NCBI GenBank assembly: GCA_000310025.1
Contig: FN648366.1
Span: forward strand, 1,974-65,973
DNA: 64,000 nucleotides
Source: Ectocarpus siliculosus
Taxonomy: Eukaryota; Sar; Phaeophyceae; Ectocarpales; Ectocarpaceae
Direction of reading: 5' to 3'
In this document: positions 1 through 12,099 of the stretch, piece by piece
How the letters are laid out: each line of letters starts with the position of its first letter
How positions within the stretch are numbered: position 1 is the first letter of the stretch
Program-made: the position numbers and the translations under genes
Notes under the pieces: model-generated
The model's input: only the letters and a program-made list of their open reading frames with translations
Database searches by the model: none
What the model was told of the DNA's origin: nothing

Positions 1-89
1 GTGGAAACAAGTAAAACGTTTCTGGGAAGTCCAATGTCGAACACAGCCAAGGCTCATTGTCGGCATCTCTCAACCAAGTTGGCGGCACT

Positions 90-330
90 GGAATATTTCT
101 TGAACGCCCATGACATGTTTCATAAACTTCCATGATGAAATATTTCTTGGACTCCCATGGACTTCCATGGACATGGTGTCATGGAGTTCCATGGACTTCC
201 ATGAAACTTTTCATTTTTTCCATGGAAGTCCATGGAATATTATTTCATGGAAGTCCATGGAAGTCCATGGACTGGTTTCATGGAAGTCCATGGAAGCCCA
301 TGGGACTTCCATGAAATATTTCACTAAAAT
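90..330. repeat. Palindromic CCATGGA-rich foldback repeat
   Basis: The 8-to-16-base words TCCATGGACTTCCATGG and CATGGAAGTCCATGG alternate many times, and the outer ends (tgaaatatttcttggac near 138 and cttccatgaaatatttcac near 305) are inverted copies of one another. The block can fold on itself as a long imperfect hairpin. It looks like a degenerate foldback or MITE-type element. Short open frames across it encode only the repeat. Confidence 0.6.
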
Positions 331-3300
331 ATACTATAATGTAGATGACTGAGAAGGGAGGTAGGGTAGTGGATGGAGGAGTGGAAATAGAGAGGATACG
401 AGAACGAAAGAACGGAGTCTTTCAGATGATGCACGACAGTCCTTTGACCTACAAAAACCGCCAAATACCATCCATATGCATGCATGGTTGTTGGTAGGCA
501 CGATCTATTGTACCGCTCCACCGCGGAAGGGTGTATCGACGTGCCTCGGTCAATGCTTTCAAATATACTGTAGGTAGCGTTCGATTGAATGCGGTTCACC
601 CGTATGTGACTCAGGTACGATAGCAGCACGATGACTTTGTGTGCTGAAAGATCGCCGGCGTGCCTCGCCGAAGACAAAAAAACATGCGCCGTAAAGACCG
701 GCAGAGAGGCCAAGAGGCAGCCCACGACAGAAGCACGCCCATTAGCAACGTGCACACGGCGGGAGACTTTACGCAGCACTGTGCAACGGTATTTGTACAG
801 TTTGTACAGCACAATATTTGTGGTGTGGGGAAGATATGCCCCTTCCTTGCAGATCTAATCTACTGCCTATACTTCTGGAAGACCCAAACGGAAAATACCA
901 CCGGAGGGTACATACAGCACCCTCAGCAGTGATCAACCGGTCCCACGTAGAGCAGAGGCAACGCAAACCAGAGCCGATGCCAATGTACTGCCTCTGTGCC
1001 TGATGTTACCATGACTGCGGTGTGGTTCCAGAATACTGGGAGTGAAAGGAGGCTTGTTTGTTGTGTGCAATTTTCGCTCAAGAGAAAGATTTTTCACGAC
1101 TACATAGTCTACATGCAACAATTGCTTGCATGCACGCACAACCCCACAACAATTGCTTGCATGCACGCACAACCCATCTCTACTGTATCTTTCGTACACA
1201 CAGAATTGTATGATTTACCGTGATTTGTTGATTTTTATCCCTTTTGTGCAACATAGACTACATATGTATATATAGTCATACCGTGGAGCGATTTGGTGAG
1301 TGAGCCGAACAATAAATTCAAGACAAACCAACCCAGTCATCATGCAAGGGCCACCGTCTGATGTACACCAGGCGGTTGAGGCCATATTGCAGTGACGGAT
1401 AGTGGCAAATCCCCAAGACGGCGCCGCTTTCGCGCTCTACGATCAATTACTGTTGTATCATGAGGGGACCCAGCCCGGAGCGAAAATGTAAACAAATAGA
1501 CAAATAGACGATGAGAGTTCGAGATGACGAGCTCGTCTGCCGATCGGTACTCTGTAGCCTATAGTGCTACTTCTTGATGCTGAGCGGTCCATCGTCCACC
1601 ACAGCAGTCTTCTCTACATAGACAAGGCCTCGCCCATATGTGCATCGATCGCTACACTCCCCCCACTCTCCCTCTCCCTCCTGATGATAGACATTCCCGT
1701 ATTGTATCACTTGTCCGTTTTATCGTTTCCTCGTTTCCGCCCAAAGTGACCGTGTCTTCGGCCGTTTTTTTCGGGGACGCGGCGTTGGTAACCCCGTTTT
1801 CCTGCAGCAGGCGCGCAGCCTTTTGACAGGACAGTAGTACCAGGCAAACGGCAGCGGTCCACGAACCATCTATCTATACATGGTAGCTGGTCGGACTCCA
1901 GGGCACCATCACTGCTGTAGTTAATGTATACTCTCCCAGGGAGGGAGAGGGAGAGAAATATAGTAAGTAGAGAGGGGCGAGTGAGGGAGAAAAAAAAGAG
2001 ATATGAGAGAGACAGAGAGATGTGCGTTGAGCACGTATTGATCACACAAATCTCCTCCGTTTCCTCGGCCGGGCAGGAAGAATCAAAAAAGGGTCACACG
2101 AACGATTTCCGCCTCGACAGCCCGACAGCCTCCAGAAACTCTCGGAGCGACCATTCATTATAGGCTCGAGACCTCAGGTCAGCAGTAGGCTGGCGCACGA
2201 GGCCTTTCCCTATGCGCATCAATATTCTTTCTCTTTCGGTGTCAGAGGGACCTTGTCAGAGGAGTACGTAGCACCTATCCGAACGAGGCGTGCGTTACAT
2301 ACTCCGTAGATGTTTGGTTTGCTCCTCAAAATCGACAAACGAGCGCGGGGAAAATGCAGGTACAGCAGGTGCGTTATTTGTACGTGCTTCTTCTGCCCGA
2401 CTCCTTTATTATGTTTGTTCTAACAAATTGGTCCGTGTCGGTTTCACGGTCGAGGGGGCGGCGCCATCGACCAAGACGGTCCAAGGTCAACCGAGCGATC
2501 CCGACCCAATCCTCTACGGCCAAAGCGACGGTTTGTTCTATGGAGTGGCACGGCGTGCGAACGTGCTGTGTTCATTCCATTTCCCCCGGTGGGGACCGTC
2601 GGAGAAGTTGGAGTTTTAAGTTTTGGAGACCTCAGGGAGCGGACCGAATCGATCACCACGCACGTTGTGCTTTCGTTCGGTCACTCAAACTACACTGAAG
2701 TACTTGTTTCATCCACACCACCACATCAATCGCTATCCGTATCTCGACTTGCGCGCACAGCTGCCATCCAGTCCAGCACATAGCTCTCGTTCTGGTTCTT
2801 CCTCAGCACGCACACGCACACGGTAAGATTTTGGGCCATTGAGCATTGATTGTAGCAAACGGGCGAGTAAATGTTCGATGATTTTTTCATTTCGTGTCGT
2901 TTTCTGATCTTTCTGAAACAACGGCGGCGAGCGTCTCGTTGTTGTTTCAGCCCAGCTATTAACGTGTATGTATAAATTCCTCGTTGTTCCTGGTATGAAT
3001 ATGTTCATAGAGGATGATCCGGCGAGCTGCGGCACATGCGGGCGTGTGTGCGTTCGTCGCATCAATTCTGGGCGTCAGTCTAGACCTCTCCGATTGTAGT
3101 ACGTAAATGGATACACGTGTGACGCACCAGAAAAGAACAGTTTCAATCCTCTTCCCCCCCTCCCTCTGCGGTGCTTTCGCGTCACTGCGAAGACGGGGTG
3201 CACTGATCATCATCAGGACCAGTTCCTTCCCTCGTTGCGGCGTGTCTGACGCCGCTGAGATTGGCGAACGAACCCGCAAACTAGACTAGACCTTTGCCGC

Positions 3301-3424
3301 TTTCTGCCATCCATCTGTCTTCCTGCGACTTTTTTTTTTTTGTGGGTACAAATACAGATGTTGCCCAAAGCTTTCAGATTCTCAGTTTTGAACAATGAAA
3401 TCATGTTATACATGTTATATATAT
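331..3424. other. Gene-free stretch, no supported coding region
   Basis: Only short, unconserved open frames occur on either strand. I see no domain motif, no convincing exon with paired splice sites and no RNA gene. Local features are purine/pyrimidine-rich tracts (1,660-1,700 and 1,930-2,000) and a direct repeat of caacaattgcttgcatgca near 1,117 and 1,147. Nothing functional can be supported. Confidence 0.5.
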
Positions 3425-3465
3425 ACCCACAGGATGGTCGTCGTGACGTGATACATTTCTTGTTA
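3425..3465 (+). repeat. Copy 1 of a 41-48 bp dispersed direct repeat
   Basis: First of three near-identical copies of a sequence beginning acycacaggatggtcgtcg and ending in ttcttgtta. The other copies are at 3,736 and 4,984. Function unknown. Confidence 0.75.
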
Positions 3466-3469
3466 CAGT

Positions 3470-3640
3470 ACTGGGCCCTGTTTAGTGCCGGTTGAATAGT
3501 GCCAAGTGCCCGGTTTAGTGCCGGTAAAATCTCTGGACACAGGCACTGCCCTCAATAGTGCCAAACCGGCACTATTGAGGGCATGCCCGGTTTAGTGCCG
3601 GTTCGGCGCCGCTGTCACCCCCAATAGTCCCGGTTACCCC
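3470..3640. repeat. MITE-like element with perfect 15-bp inverted repeat
   Basis: At 3,548-3,582 there is a perfect palindrome with 15-bp arms (gccctcaatagtgcc and its complement) around a 5-bp loop. It is embedded in several copies of cccggtttagtgccggtt. This is a small hairpin repeat without coding capacity. Confidence 0.6.
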
Positions 3641-3735
3641 GCGCGAACACACACACACACTATAGATCGTGTACTGGGGAGTCACGATCGAGCAGACTGC
3701 GGCACAGGCAAACTTTGTGGTGCAGGTGCATTGTT

Positions 3736-3783
3736 ACCCACAGGATGGTCGTCGTGACGTGATACATTTCTTGTTATTAGTAT
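3736..3783 (+). repeat. Copy 2 of the 41-48 bp direct repeat
   Basis: Near-identical to the copies at 3,425 and 4,984; this copy and the third extend further to ttattagtat. Copies 2 and 3 bracket the downstream LTR of the minus-strand retroelement, with copy 3 lying between that LTR and the internal region. Confidence 0.75.
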
Positions 3784-4080
3784 GGGAAAAAAAAAAAAGA
3801 TGGCTCGATTTTTGTATTTCTACAGCAGTATGGACCAGACGCCGACTGTACATGGAAGTCGTACGAGTGTCGACTCAGTTGTGCTGTCACAACATCTTCC
3901 ACGCACTTCTGCCAGTGCTGGTTTGTTGATTGGAGTCTTGTAGGTCGAGATACAGCAGTGCGATTCTCGGGTTGTGGAGGCAGAAGTGAACCAGAGCAAA
4001 AAAATTCATGCATAGCTCGATTACTACAGAGTATCCCGCCCAGTTTTTTTTTTTTTTGCGACATGTGGTGGCATATTTCT

Positions 4081-4973
4081 TTGCCACTGCCGAAAAAACC
4101 GCTGGATCTTTACCCAGTCCACCTTTCGCATTTATTTATCATTTTACACCGAACGACGCAGGACGGATCGACCTTCATCATTGTTGTTGTTGTTGTTGTT
4201 GTTGTCTTCACATGAAAAACCGTTCCGATCTCTCTCAACCCAGTAACGTCATATGTCCGTACTTGTGGATTACCTGTTGGAAATTGCGGGAATCCCTTCT
4301 TTCCGAGAGAGCCACAGGTCGGCATCCGGCCTTTTCTTCCTGTGAAGTTTTGACGTTGCGCTTGCCATCGTCGCTGAAGTGTTTGTGGCTTCAAACCTTG
4401 TCAGCCGGCCTTCAAACTTCTTGTTGATAAGTCTCCGTGGTAACTTCTTCGCGCACGAGTCATAATATGCAGTTATGACCTGCGCTTTGACTTTCACGAT
4501 GGGTATATTTTACCTCTTTGTCTTGCATTGGTGAGTACCTACCTGCGTTATACGGAAGGATCGTTCCACGACGCAAACGTCGACGTCTCCGTTTTTTTTT
4601 TTGTTCCCTCTGCACTCCTTCCTTGCGGCGGTTTTCACACCGACTTCGAACGTGGGGTGCAACTTCCTCTCTTCGTAACTTCATCGTCGGCCTTCTCCAT
4701 CGTTATGTACCTCGATTTTTCGGCTTTTCGATTCCGATAGAGACAAGACCACGGACTGATATTTCCCTTTCACCCACGACGGGACCGCGAGCTCGTCGAG
4801 TGCCGAAATTCTTCACCACTTCCTTGCCTCTCCCAACACCGTCCCTTCTTCCCGCCCCAACAAATCTTCTCCCCTTCTTCTTCTTTCCTTCCTCCCGGAC
4901 ACTCACCACCATCCGTCCTGGATGTTGGCCCCCAGCCCCATTGGGGGGCGGGGGGCCAATCCTTAGCCCTAGT
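4081..4973 (-). repeat. Downstream (3') LTR of the minus-strand retroelement
   Basis: Shares with 9,972-10,938 the ordered words ttgccactgccgaaaaa, a GTT microsatellite, aaccgttccgatctctct, cgttccacgacgcaaacg and the terminal ggccaatccttarccctagt. The middle (about 4,262-4,557) does not match the other LTR and has been replaced or has diverged. Confidence 0.7.
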
Positions 4974-4983
4974 CATGTTATAT

Positions 4984-5031
4984 ACTCACAGGATGGTCGT
5001 CGTGACGTGATACATTTCTTGTTATTAGTAT
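4984..5031 (+). repeat. Copy 3 of the 41-48 bp direct repeat
   Basis: Third copy of the repeat seen at 3,425 and 3,736. It abuts the inner edge of the downstream LTR. Confidence 0.75.
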
Positions 5032-5189
5032 AGCGTATCCACTATGGATTGACGCGGAATTTTGACCTTTGAGGATTGACGCCAACATAAAGTAACGGTT
5101 GAGGGTTTTGACGGGAAAAAAATTCGCACCGCGTGTGCCTGTTGGCACGTGGGAGGGAAAAAATAAAATGGTGATGTAGAGTTGACGCG

Positions 5190-6042
5190 TTAAACGCCGG
5201 TCATGTGTTCACGACCCCGGGGTGGTTCGGGATGCCACCCAGGGTCGACATGCTGAAGCGAAAACTCACACTCCCAGGCTCCCAGGAGACTAGGTGTACC
5301 CCTCCGCCTCATCCCGCCGACCTTCCCTCTTTTTTGCCGCGGCGACTTCCCAGGCCTGTCTCTCGAGCCCCCGCATCTGTTCACCCACGATGCCGCCGAT
5401 ATATTGTCTCCCCTCATCATGATAGCTTGTCCGTGTTGCGTCGGCTTTTCTCCCACGACCATTTGGACCACCCAGCATGTAATTATCATTCCGAGCAATT
5501 CTAGCGTGTTGATCGTGATTGCGCTGGTTTCTTTGGCTCCTGCTTTCCTTTTCAGCTCCGCGGTAAACGCGGGTTTAAATCGATACCGCCAGAACACTTT
5601 CAGTTCGGGACAGTGTCCGCCGACTGCGTCGAAGCTAGCATCCGATAGGTAGTGACGGAAAGGCGTGCGTTGGACGTGGTTAAAGAAACACGCGCTAAGT
5701 GACCTTCCTTTCTCCGCCAGTTTAACTTCCAGCGCCCATCTCCAGAAGTCTAGGTCTCCGTGGAACTCCCATCCGAGACGTACCTGCCTCTTCTCTCTCG
5801 ACTGTCTGTTAATCTTGTCGTGTAGGCCGGTGAGGCGTACGAGATGCCATATGAAATATTTCCCCGCCCTCATGACATATGTCAGGTTCCAGAGTTTTCC
5901 AGCTATACTCAGGACTTCTTGCACACTGGCGAATTCTCTGGGCGAATTCTCTGGTCTGTGGCCAATCATTCTCTAGCGCGGTCCTTATCGCGTCGATTTT
6001 CTCACGTGTTGTTGCGATCGTCATTTCATGGGTGTCCAACAA
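5190..6042 (-). pseudogene. Retroelement RNase H and RT C-terminus, frameshifted
   Basis: Minus-strand reading gives the C-terminal part of a reverse transcriptase followed by a ribonuclease H. RNase H landmarks are SDASFDAVGG (first acidic site), INTLELLGM (Glu site) and MRGDNISAASW (third Asp), then an HVDPGWHPE segment like the HxPGxxN motif near the end of such enzymes. In the element this enzyme would remove RNA from the RNA/DNA hybrid during copying. The frame shifts near 6,030, and near 5,940 a short tandem duplication (gaattctctgggc repeated) breaks the frame again. Lineage between DIRS-like and Ty3-like is unresolved. Confidence 0.7.
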
Positions 6043-6709
6043 AGTCCACTTTCGTGTTCCAGTCTGTGCTTTGTGTGGGCGTTTGGTCCGCCTCTGCTGG
6101 CCCGAAGAGTCTCACACAGTCAGACGCTAATGACGCGGAGGCTACCAGCGCTGAAGCGTCGTCTGGCGCATGTTGTACTTTCAGTAAAGCGAAATTGTCT
6201 ACGTACACCCCGCACGAGAAATCGTCATGTGGTCCGCCTCCGTCATGCGGTTTCACATTGGCGTCTCGGGGCACTCGGGCGGGTGGTCCGTCTTCCCACG
6301 GCTCGACTATTTTTACATGTGACATCATTTCGATCCCTCCGTCTACTAGTTGTACGTTGTGTACGTTGGTGTTGCGGTGTGAGTGTTTAGCAGCGGACGC
6401 CATGACTCCCCAAAAACCGGGCGAACCTGCCCATCCAAACGTCAGTCTAAAGTCGGCGACTAGTACGTCTCCTATCACATAGCAGAATTTTTGTGCATCG
6501 TCTGGCGCAACTTTCACGTTTCGGTAAGCGTTGTTCACGTCCGCCGTGGACACTAGTATCCTCTTGTCCGGCCATTTTACTCTCAAGCGCGTTATTTCAG
6601 CAAGGAAAGCTAGTATAATAGAGTCTCTCCGCACAAACAGTCGGGTACTTCTTCTGTTACCGTATCCACGTTGACTCCTCCCTTCTGTCCGCGCAGTAGT
6701 TTGGGGTCA
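6026..6709 (-). pseudogene. Retroelement reverse transcriptase core, broken
   Basis: The minus strand encodes RT landmarks in order: a STADVNNAYRNVKV segment (first catalytic Asp), DFRLTFGWAGSPGFW (the palm FGW..SPG region) and VYVDNF where active enzymes have YVDD. The second Asp of that box is therefore Asn, which by family knowledge should abolish or cripple polymerisation. The frame is interrupted by TGA at about 6,707, just after the upstream IINDFSF motif, and the segment 6,640-6,700 reads better in a second frame, so at least two frameshifts are present. Confidence 0.75.
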
Positions 6710-7912
6710 AAAAGAAAAATCGTTGATGATTCTGATTTTTTTTCCTACCACAGCTCCTAGCGGCGATGCGCGAACGCCCTTCATGCGAGCCGCGTCCGCT
6801 ACGTCGAATACGAGGCATCTGTTCTGTTCGACGTCGTCTATCAGCTTCTTCCACACCAGTTCCGTGTGGGCGTCTATCGTACTGTGATTTCCGTATCGAA
6901 GAGCACTCTCGAGGTTGGGCGGGCTGTCGTGCGTTTTTCTTGGCACACCGTTGTCTACGATGTCTATGAGATTCGCTAAGTCTGGGAAGTGTTTTTTGGT
7001 CCCGAAGTGTTGTTCAAGGTCGCTCAGGTTCAGCGGCGGTGACACCAAGGTGCCGCCGATTTCCCTCGCGACGTGTCCCAACTTTCCGTCGTTCATTTTT
7101 AGAAGCATGCTACCAGTCTTCGCAAGTTCGTGAATGATTTCCTGTTTTTCGTCAAGTCGTGTACCACGTGCTAGGCATTCCTTTTGTTTCTCTCCACATT
7201 TCAGCCAGTAGCTTCCCATAAGGAGGTGGCAAGGCTGCCGACCCGTCACTATCCGAGTCCCTCTTGCCGTAGGGGTCATTGTCTCCAATAAACGTATTGG
7301 GTCTAGCACTCTTGCGATCTTCTCCCTGGTGCGAGGGGTCTTTTTCTCCCCGGTAACGGGGGTCTTCTTCTAGTGTTCACACTAGGTCTTTCTCTGTCTT
7401 TGTCTCCGATACACGTATTGGGTCTAGCACTCTTGCGATCTTCTCCCTGGTGCGAGGGGTCTTTTTCTCCCCGGTAACGGGGGTCTTCTCCAGCGTTCAC
7501 GCCGGGTCTTTTACTTTCTCCTGTGTTACGGGGATCTTTTTCTCTCACTTGTTCAAGTCTAGCACACGGTTGTTCATCTTCTTGATTAGATGGGTCCATT
7601 GGCGCTGGTTCTGCAGCAATTTCATGTTCCATCACTATTGGTGCGTGGTTTACGTTGGCTGGTACTTCTACGAGTACACGGTTGTTCTACTCCTTGGTGA
7701 GAGGGGTCTATCAGCTCTGGTTCTGCAGTAATTTCATGTTCCTCACTATTGGTACTTGATTTACTCGGGCGGGTACTTCTTCTCTCACCGTAGAACACGT
7801 TCGGTGCCACCAACCCGGGAAAAAGCACTTCAGCTAGCGCCACGGTCCTGCTCCTGTCTACAAAAGCTGCTATCTTGGGGTCATCCGCCCTCCTCGCCCG
7901 CGTTGGCCCCAC
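6710..7912 (-). pseudogene. Retroelement pol N-terminal region and charged linker, broken
   Basis: Minus-strand frames encode a region upstream of the RT fingers (with FDVADAARMKGVRASPLG and IRIINDFSF at the RT start) preceded by a Lys/Arg/Glu/Pro-rich linker. The linker is built from duplicated DNA: acgtattgggtctagc recurs at 7,292 and 7,413 (unit 121 bp), and ggttctgcag(c/t)aatttcatg recurs near 7,606 and 7,719. A stop separates 7,303-7,635 from the following frame. No protease motif (DTG/DSG) was seen. Confidence 0.55.
7276..7500 (-). repeat. 121-bp tandem duplication in retroelement linker
   Basis: Two adjacent copies starting near 7,280 and 7,400 share cactcttgcgatcttctccc and the following ~70 bases almost perfectly. 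On the minus strand they encode charged repeats of the type GEKDPSHQGE. Confidence 0.7.
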
Positions 7913-8200
7913 CTCTGGATGAGGCCTGTATTGTCAGGAGTTGGCACCTGCTGCTCCGTGTGGCCTGTAGTTGTGGCTGTAACGGGCGACTACGGGGCGT
8001 GATGCGGCGGGGGCGGGGGCGGGGGCAGGGGCAAGGGCGGTCGCGGGTGCGGGGGCCCGGACTGGCGCTGTGGGCGGCGGACCGGGCGGCGGACCGGGGG
8101 GGGCGACGCTGGGGTGAACCTGTACGTGGTTGAGGGCGCAATGCGGGCGGGTGCACTTTTGCCCTTTCCAGTGGGAGTGACACGCGCGGTGGGGGGTTCC

Positions 8201-9705
8201 CTACGTGAGGAGGTCCTGCTGGAACGGGGACAGCGTCGCCACCGCGTGTTGGTTGGCGACGGGTGCTGCGGTTATCCGCGGGAGGGATGCTGTATGTCTG
8301 CTCGTGGCGCTGCTCGCTGACGCTTTCCTCTTCTGTGGCTGCGGGAGCCCGGCCAGGCCGTTGTTCAACTTTCCGACGATGGCGTTGGCGTTGCCTTCCG
8401 CAGTGAGGCCGCACAGCCGCGAAAACGCGGGGGGGGAGACGGGTTGCACGTCGTCAGCCGCCGGCAGGGAGATGTCGTGGTCGGCGCGGGTCGCGGCGCC
8501 AAGGTCTGAGATGTTCCCGAGATACTCGTTGATGTCGGTGTTGGTGTCGGTGATCAGGCTCGTCTTCACCGCTGCTTCTTGACCCATGATTTCCGCCGAA
8601 TGAAGGCTGAGGTAGTCCCGGGCGTTGGACACAATGCGGCTGATCTCGGCTTTCAACTGTTGCCTGCGGCCGGTCGATAGTTCGCCTACGGCGTGTGTAC
8701 CATGGTCCAACACGGCGAAGAACGCTTTCGCGAAAGTCTCTAGGTGAACGATGAAGTCGCGTCGCTACGGGGTCCACCCGGTAGGGAGGGGTGGGGAGAA
8801 CTTGGCGATATCGACGTTGGCGAGGGTCATCAACGAATCGATCATTTCGGCGTCGGGATAGGCCACTTTGCGGAGCAGCTGGGCAATTGCGTTCTTTGAC
8901 AGCGTGGTGCTAACGAACCACGCGCCGCGCAGCAGAAGCAGCGTCGCCGCGGGCTCGTCTTCCCATGCCTTCGTGTCTCGGCGAAACCTCTCCTTCTGTA
9001 CCTGGGTGTCAGGGCCCTGGTTTAACACGTTAACATTTGGGCCCAGAGCCTGTGCTTGCTGGGGCTGTAGCACGAGCTGGCCGCCTAACGGGAGATTAAT
9101 AGGCTGGGGCTGGCCTTGCTGCTGGAGGCCGGAAGGGGGGAGGTGGCCATGCTGCTGTTGCTGCTGCTGATGCTGCTGCTGGTGGTACTGCGGGTGCTGC
9201 TGCTGCTGCTGTTGGTACTGCGGGTGCTGCTGCTGCTGCTGCTGCATCCTGAGCTCCAGGTTGCCGAGTCGTACGCTTTGCTCTTTTAGGAGTGCAGACA
9301 TCTGCAGCAGTAGCTGGACTGGGTTGATGGGGGGAGGTGGGCCTCCCAGCCTGGCTGGCGCGGCTCCTCCCGCGTTCTGGTCTCCTCCTGCTGCGGGGGG
9401 CGCGTTGTTGGTTCCTGCCGCCTGTTGGTTTCCCGCCGCCCCTGCTGGCTGGTTTCCTGCTGCTACTGCCTGTCCGCCACCATGTGGAGCTGCCGCTGCT
9501 GCTCCTCCTCCGCCGCCGCTGCTCCGCCGCCGGTGCTCTGTTGTTGGTTAGCTGCGGGCGGTGGTCCGTCGGGAGGCGGCGGTGGTGGCGGTGGAGGTGG
9601 CGCTGGCTGCGCTGGCTGCAGCTGCTGCGGGGGGCCCTGACCCTGCTGCTGCAGGTTGTTGCCATTGTTCATCACTCTGGCGTGTCTAGGACAAGAGTCG
9701 ATCAA
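8201..9705 (-). pseudogene. Retroelement gag-like protein, Gln/Pro-rich, interrupted
   Basis: Minus-strand frames encode a Pro- and Gln-rich N-terminus (PPPPPPPPPPDGPPP, then long Q runs with HPQY repeats at about 9,150-9,260) and a folded-looking segment with KFSPPLPTGWTP and later FAKAFFAVLDHGTHAVGE. The second half contains SNARDYLSLHSAEIMGQEA. An in-frame TAG at 8,765 separates two parts that share one reading frame, and the N-terminal part needs one frame change near 9,470. No CCHC knuckle was found. Position next to the upstream LTR and before pol supports a gag role (structural protein of the particle), but sequence similarity alone would not prove it. Confidence 0.5.
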
Positions 9706-9971
9706 ATTCGATCAAGTCCCAAACGAAAACTCTTTTCTCTCGCCGCTGCTTTGCTGCACTGCCTTTGCGGGCGATGCAACGTGTTTCCCTTCGAGGTCCT
9801 CGGCTTCCCAAGGATCTCAAAGGCTTCTGCCAACCTCTCTCTATTCTCTGTACCCTGTACAAAGCTATATCCCCGTGTACCCTTTTTTGTCTCTCGCCGC
9901 TCTTCCACGAAATTTCCGGAACGCTTCCACAAACCACGGATTCACGGTTATACCGAATCCTTTGTATTTGT

Positions 9972-10938
9972 TTGCCACTGCCGAAAAAGACCGCTGGAAC
10001 TTTACGCAGTCCATCTTTCGCATTTACACCGAATGACGCAGGACGGGTCTACTTTCATCATGGTTGTTGTTGTTGTTGTCTTCCCAATAAAAACCGTTCC
10101 GATCTCTCTCTATCCAGTACCTTCATATGTCCGTACTGATCCAACTCTTGACGCGGTCGATTCCCGTGGTCACAGGCTAACTTACCCTATAAAGGTACGC
10201 TCAAACAAACTGGCCCCGAGGGGTCCGCAAGTCAAAAGAAACCAACAACAGATATTCTGGAGTCCCCCTCTCCCTCTGCACGCTATGCGAGGTAACAACT
10301 GAGGCTAGAATTCAGCATCACGGGCCAGAGAGAAAGAGGTACACCCCCTTGGTTCAATCTTGGTGCTTCACACGCAAGCAGAGACAAGGCCATCTGACCC
10401 ATAAAAAGAGAGAAAAAAGAGCGACAAAGAGAAAAAAGAGAAAAAGAGAAAAGAATACAAGGAAACAGGAAGAAAAGAGAATCGTTCCACGACGCAAACG
10501 TAGACGTCTCCGTTTTTTTTTTTGTTTCCTTCGCACTCCTTCCTTGCGGAGGTTTTCACACCGAGTTCGAACGTGGGGTGCAATTGCCTCTCTTCGTACC
10601 TTCCTCGTCGGCCTTCTCCATCTTTATGTACATGATGTATACCTCGATTTTTCGGCTTTTCGATTCCGATAGACTAGACTACGGACTGCCTTGTCCCTTT
10701 CACCCCCGACGGGACCGCGCGCTCGTTGAGTGCCGAAATTCTTCATCACTTCCTTGCCTCTCCCGACACAGTCCCTTCTTCCCGTCCCTACAAATCCTCT
10801 CCCCGTAGTAAGATCATAGAGGGATCCGGAGAACCCTTCTTCTTCCCCTTTCCTTCCTCCCGGACACTCACCACCATCCGTCCGGGATGTTGGCCCCCAG
10901 CCCCATTGAGGGGCAGGGGGCCAATCCTTAACCCTAGT
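9972..10938 (-). repeat. Upstream (5') LTR of the minus-strand retroelement
   Basis: Direct repeat partner of 4,081-4,973. It has an A/G-rich insert (10,400-10,480, gagaaaaaagag type) and an unmatched middle section. A fragment of the same LTR family, without a partner, lies at 37,150-37,225. Confidence 0.7.
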
Positions 10939-12099
10939 ATACTGTAATACCTTGGTATGCAACACTCGATTCTTTTACTTTCTGCGTTCAATTATTTTTC
11001 TTACAGCAAAACAATGAATCCAATCTTCCAATGACAATATTCATCCCTTCTTTCGGCCGTAACGACTTCGGTGAAGAAAATATGTAATAGTCGGAGAGAT
11101 GGCACCGGGGTGCGCGAAAAACATTCAAGAACGGCATGATTTAATTCGATTTACGCACCGGGTCTGTGAGATCGCACCGGGTGCGATCTCACCGACCCCC
11201 AATCCAAGATTGGACTCCTTTCAGGTGCCAGACTGAGGTACATGTGCGTACCTTTTGCACGTGGGGACGGTGTCAACGGAGCGCCACTCTTGTCCAGTAT
11301 GTACGTATGCATGGGCGCGGTTCACGCGGGATGCAAGTTGCCAACCTTACGCTCAACCAACACACAACGTACAAGCCGCACCCTACCCCACCTTACACAA
11401 CACGAAACTATTGTGCTGTTGCGTACGTACTGGTATCCGTAGGACGACCGAAACAAAAGCGGAAGACAGCCTGACACCTTATGTACGGGTGCCTCAGATG
11501 GACACCACATCGTTTGTTGTCCTTGTCACGCCATAGTCAAGATCGCCTTCAAACACAAGACGCTGTGCATGGAAAACTCTCACGTACCAGCCTACGTTGC
11601 CGTTACCGGTGCGCTTCCAACCAGCAACAACGGTGATGGCACCGGGGTGCGTGCATCCAGCACCTGTGTGTATATTATTGGGGATGGAACAGGTCGGAGA
11701 GATCGCACCGGCGTGCCTTGAAAAAACCAACAAAATGATTTAATTGCATTTCCGCACCATTTCCGCACCGGGGTTGGAGAGATGGCACCGGGGTGCGATA
11801 AAAAACCCGAGGATAAAACATTCAAAATAACGATCCCACCTGGTGCCATCTCTCCGACTATTACGTCGTTCGACCCGTCGGTCTTGGGCAAAACCAAGTC
11901 AACCAGACAACGTCAACATATTATTCAACACGAATTTAGGCACTAGTGATCGCTGCAGTTTCTCTACGCCTTTGCGGGGAGCGTTTGTTGTTCTTTCGAC
12001 CTACCTGCCGCGCCATATCTACAATAACAATGTTTCCGTCTACCCGTTACGCTGTGCTGCATACCAGGGAGACAGATATACAGCGTCGTCTATCGGAAG
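10939..12099. repeat. GCACCGGGGTGCGA foldback repeat cluster
   Basis: The words gagagatggcaccggggtgcg and gcaccgggtgcgatctcacc occur in both orientations near 11,098, 11,174, 11,637, 11,697, 11,777 and 11,838, often spaced by atgatttaattcgattt. The pairs at 11,775-11,796 and 11,838-11,858 face each other like terminal inverted repeats. A relative sits at 19,019-19,110. This suggests several copies, partly nested, of a small non-autonomous DNA element. I see no gene in this stretch. Confidence 0.6.

Larger units (their letters stand above)
4081..10938 (-). mobile_element. Decayed LTR retrotransposon, minus strand, no integrase found
   Basis: Two direct repeats of about 0.9-1.0 kb (4,081-4,973 and 9,972-10,938) enclose an internal region that reads on the minus strand as a Gln/Pro-rich gag-like protein, a linker, a reverse transcriptase and an RNase H. 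The order gag, RT, RNase H is seen directly. I could not find a protease, DDE integrase or tyrosine recombinase. The RNase H segment (SDAS, LELLG, MRGDNISAASW) resembles DIRS-like and some Ty3-like enzymes of protists. Coding parts carry in-frame stops and frameshifts, so the copy is dead. Target-site duplications could not be identified. Confidence 0.75.
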
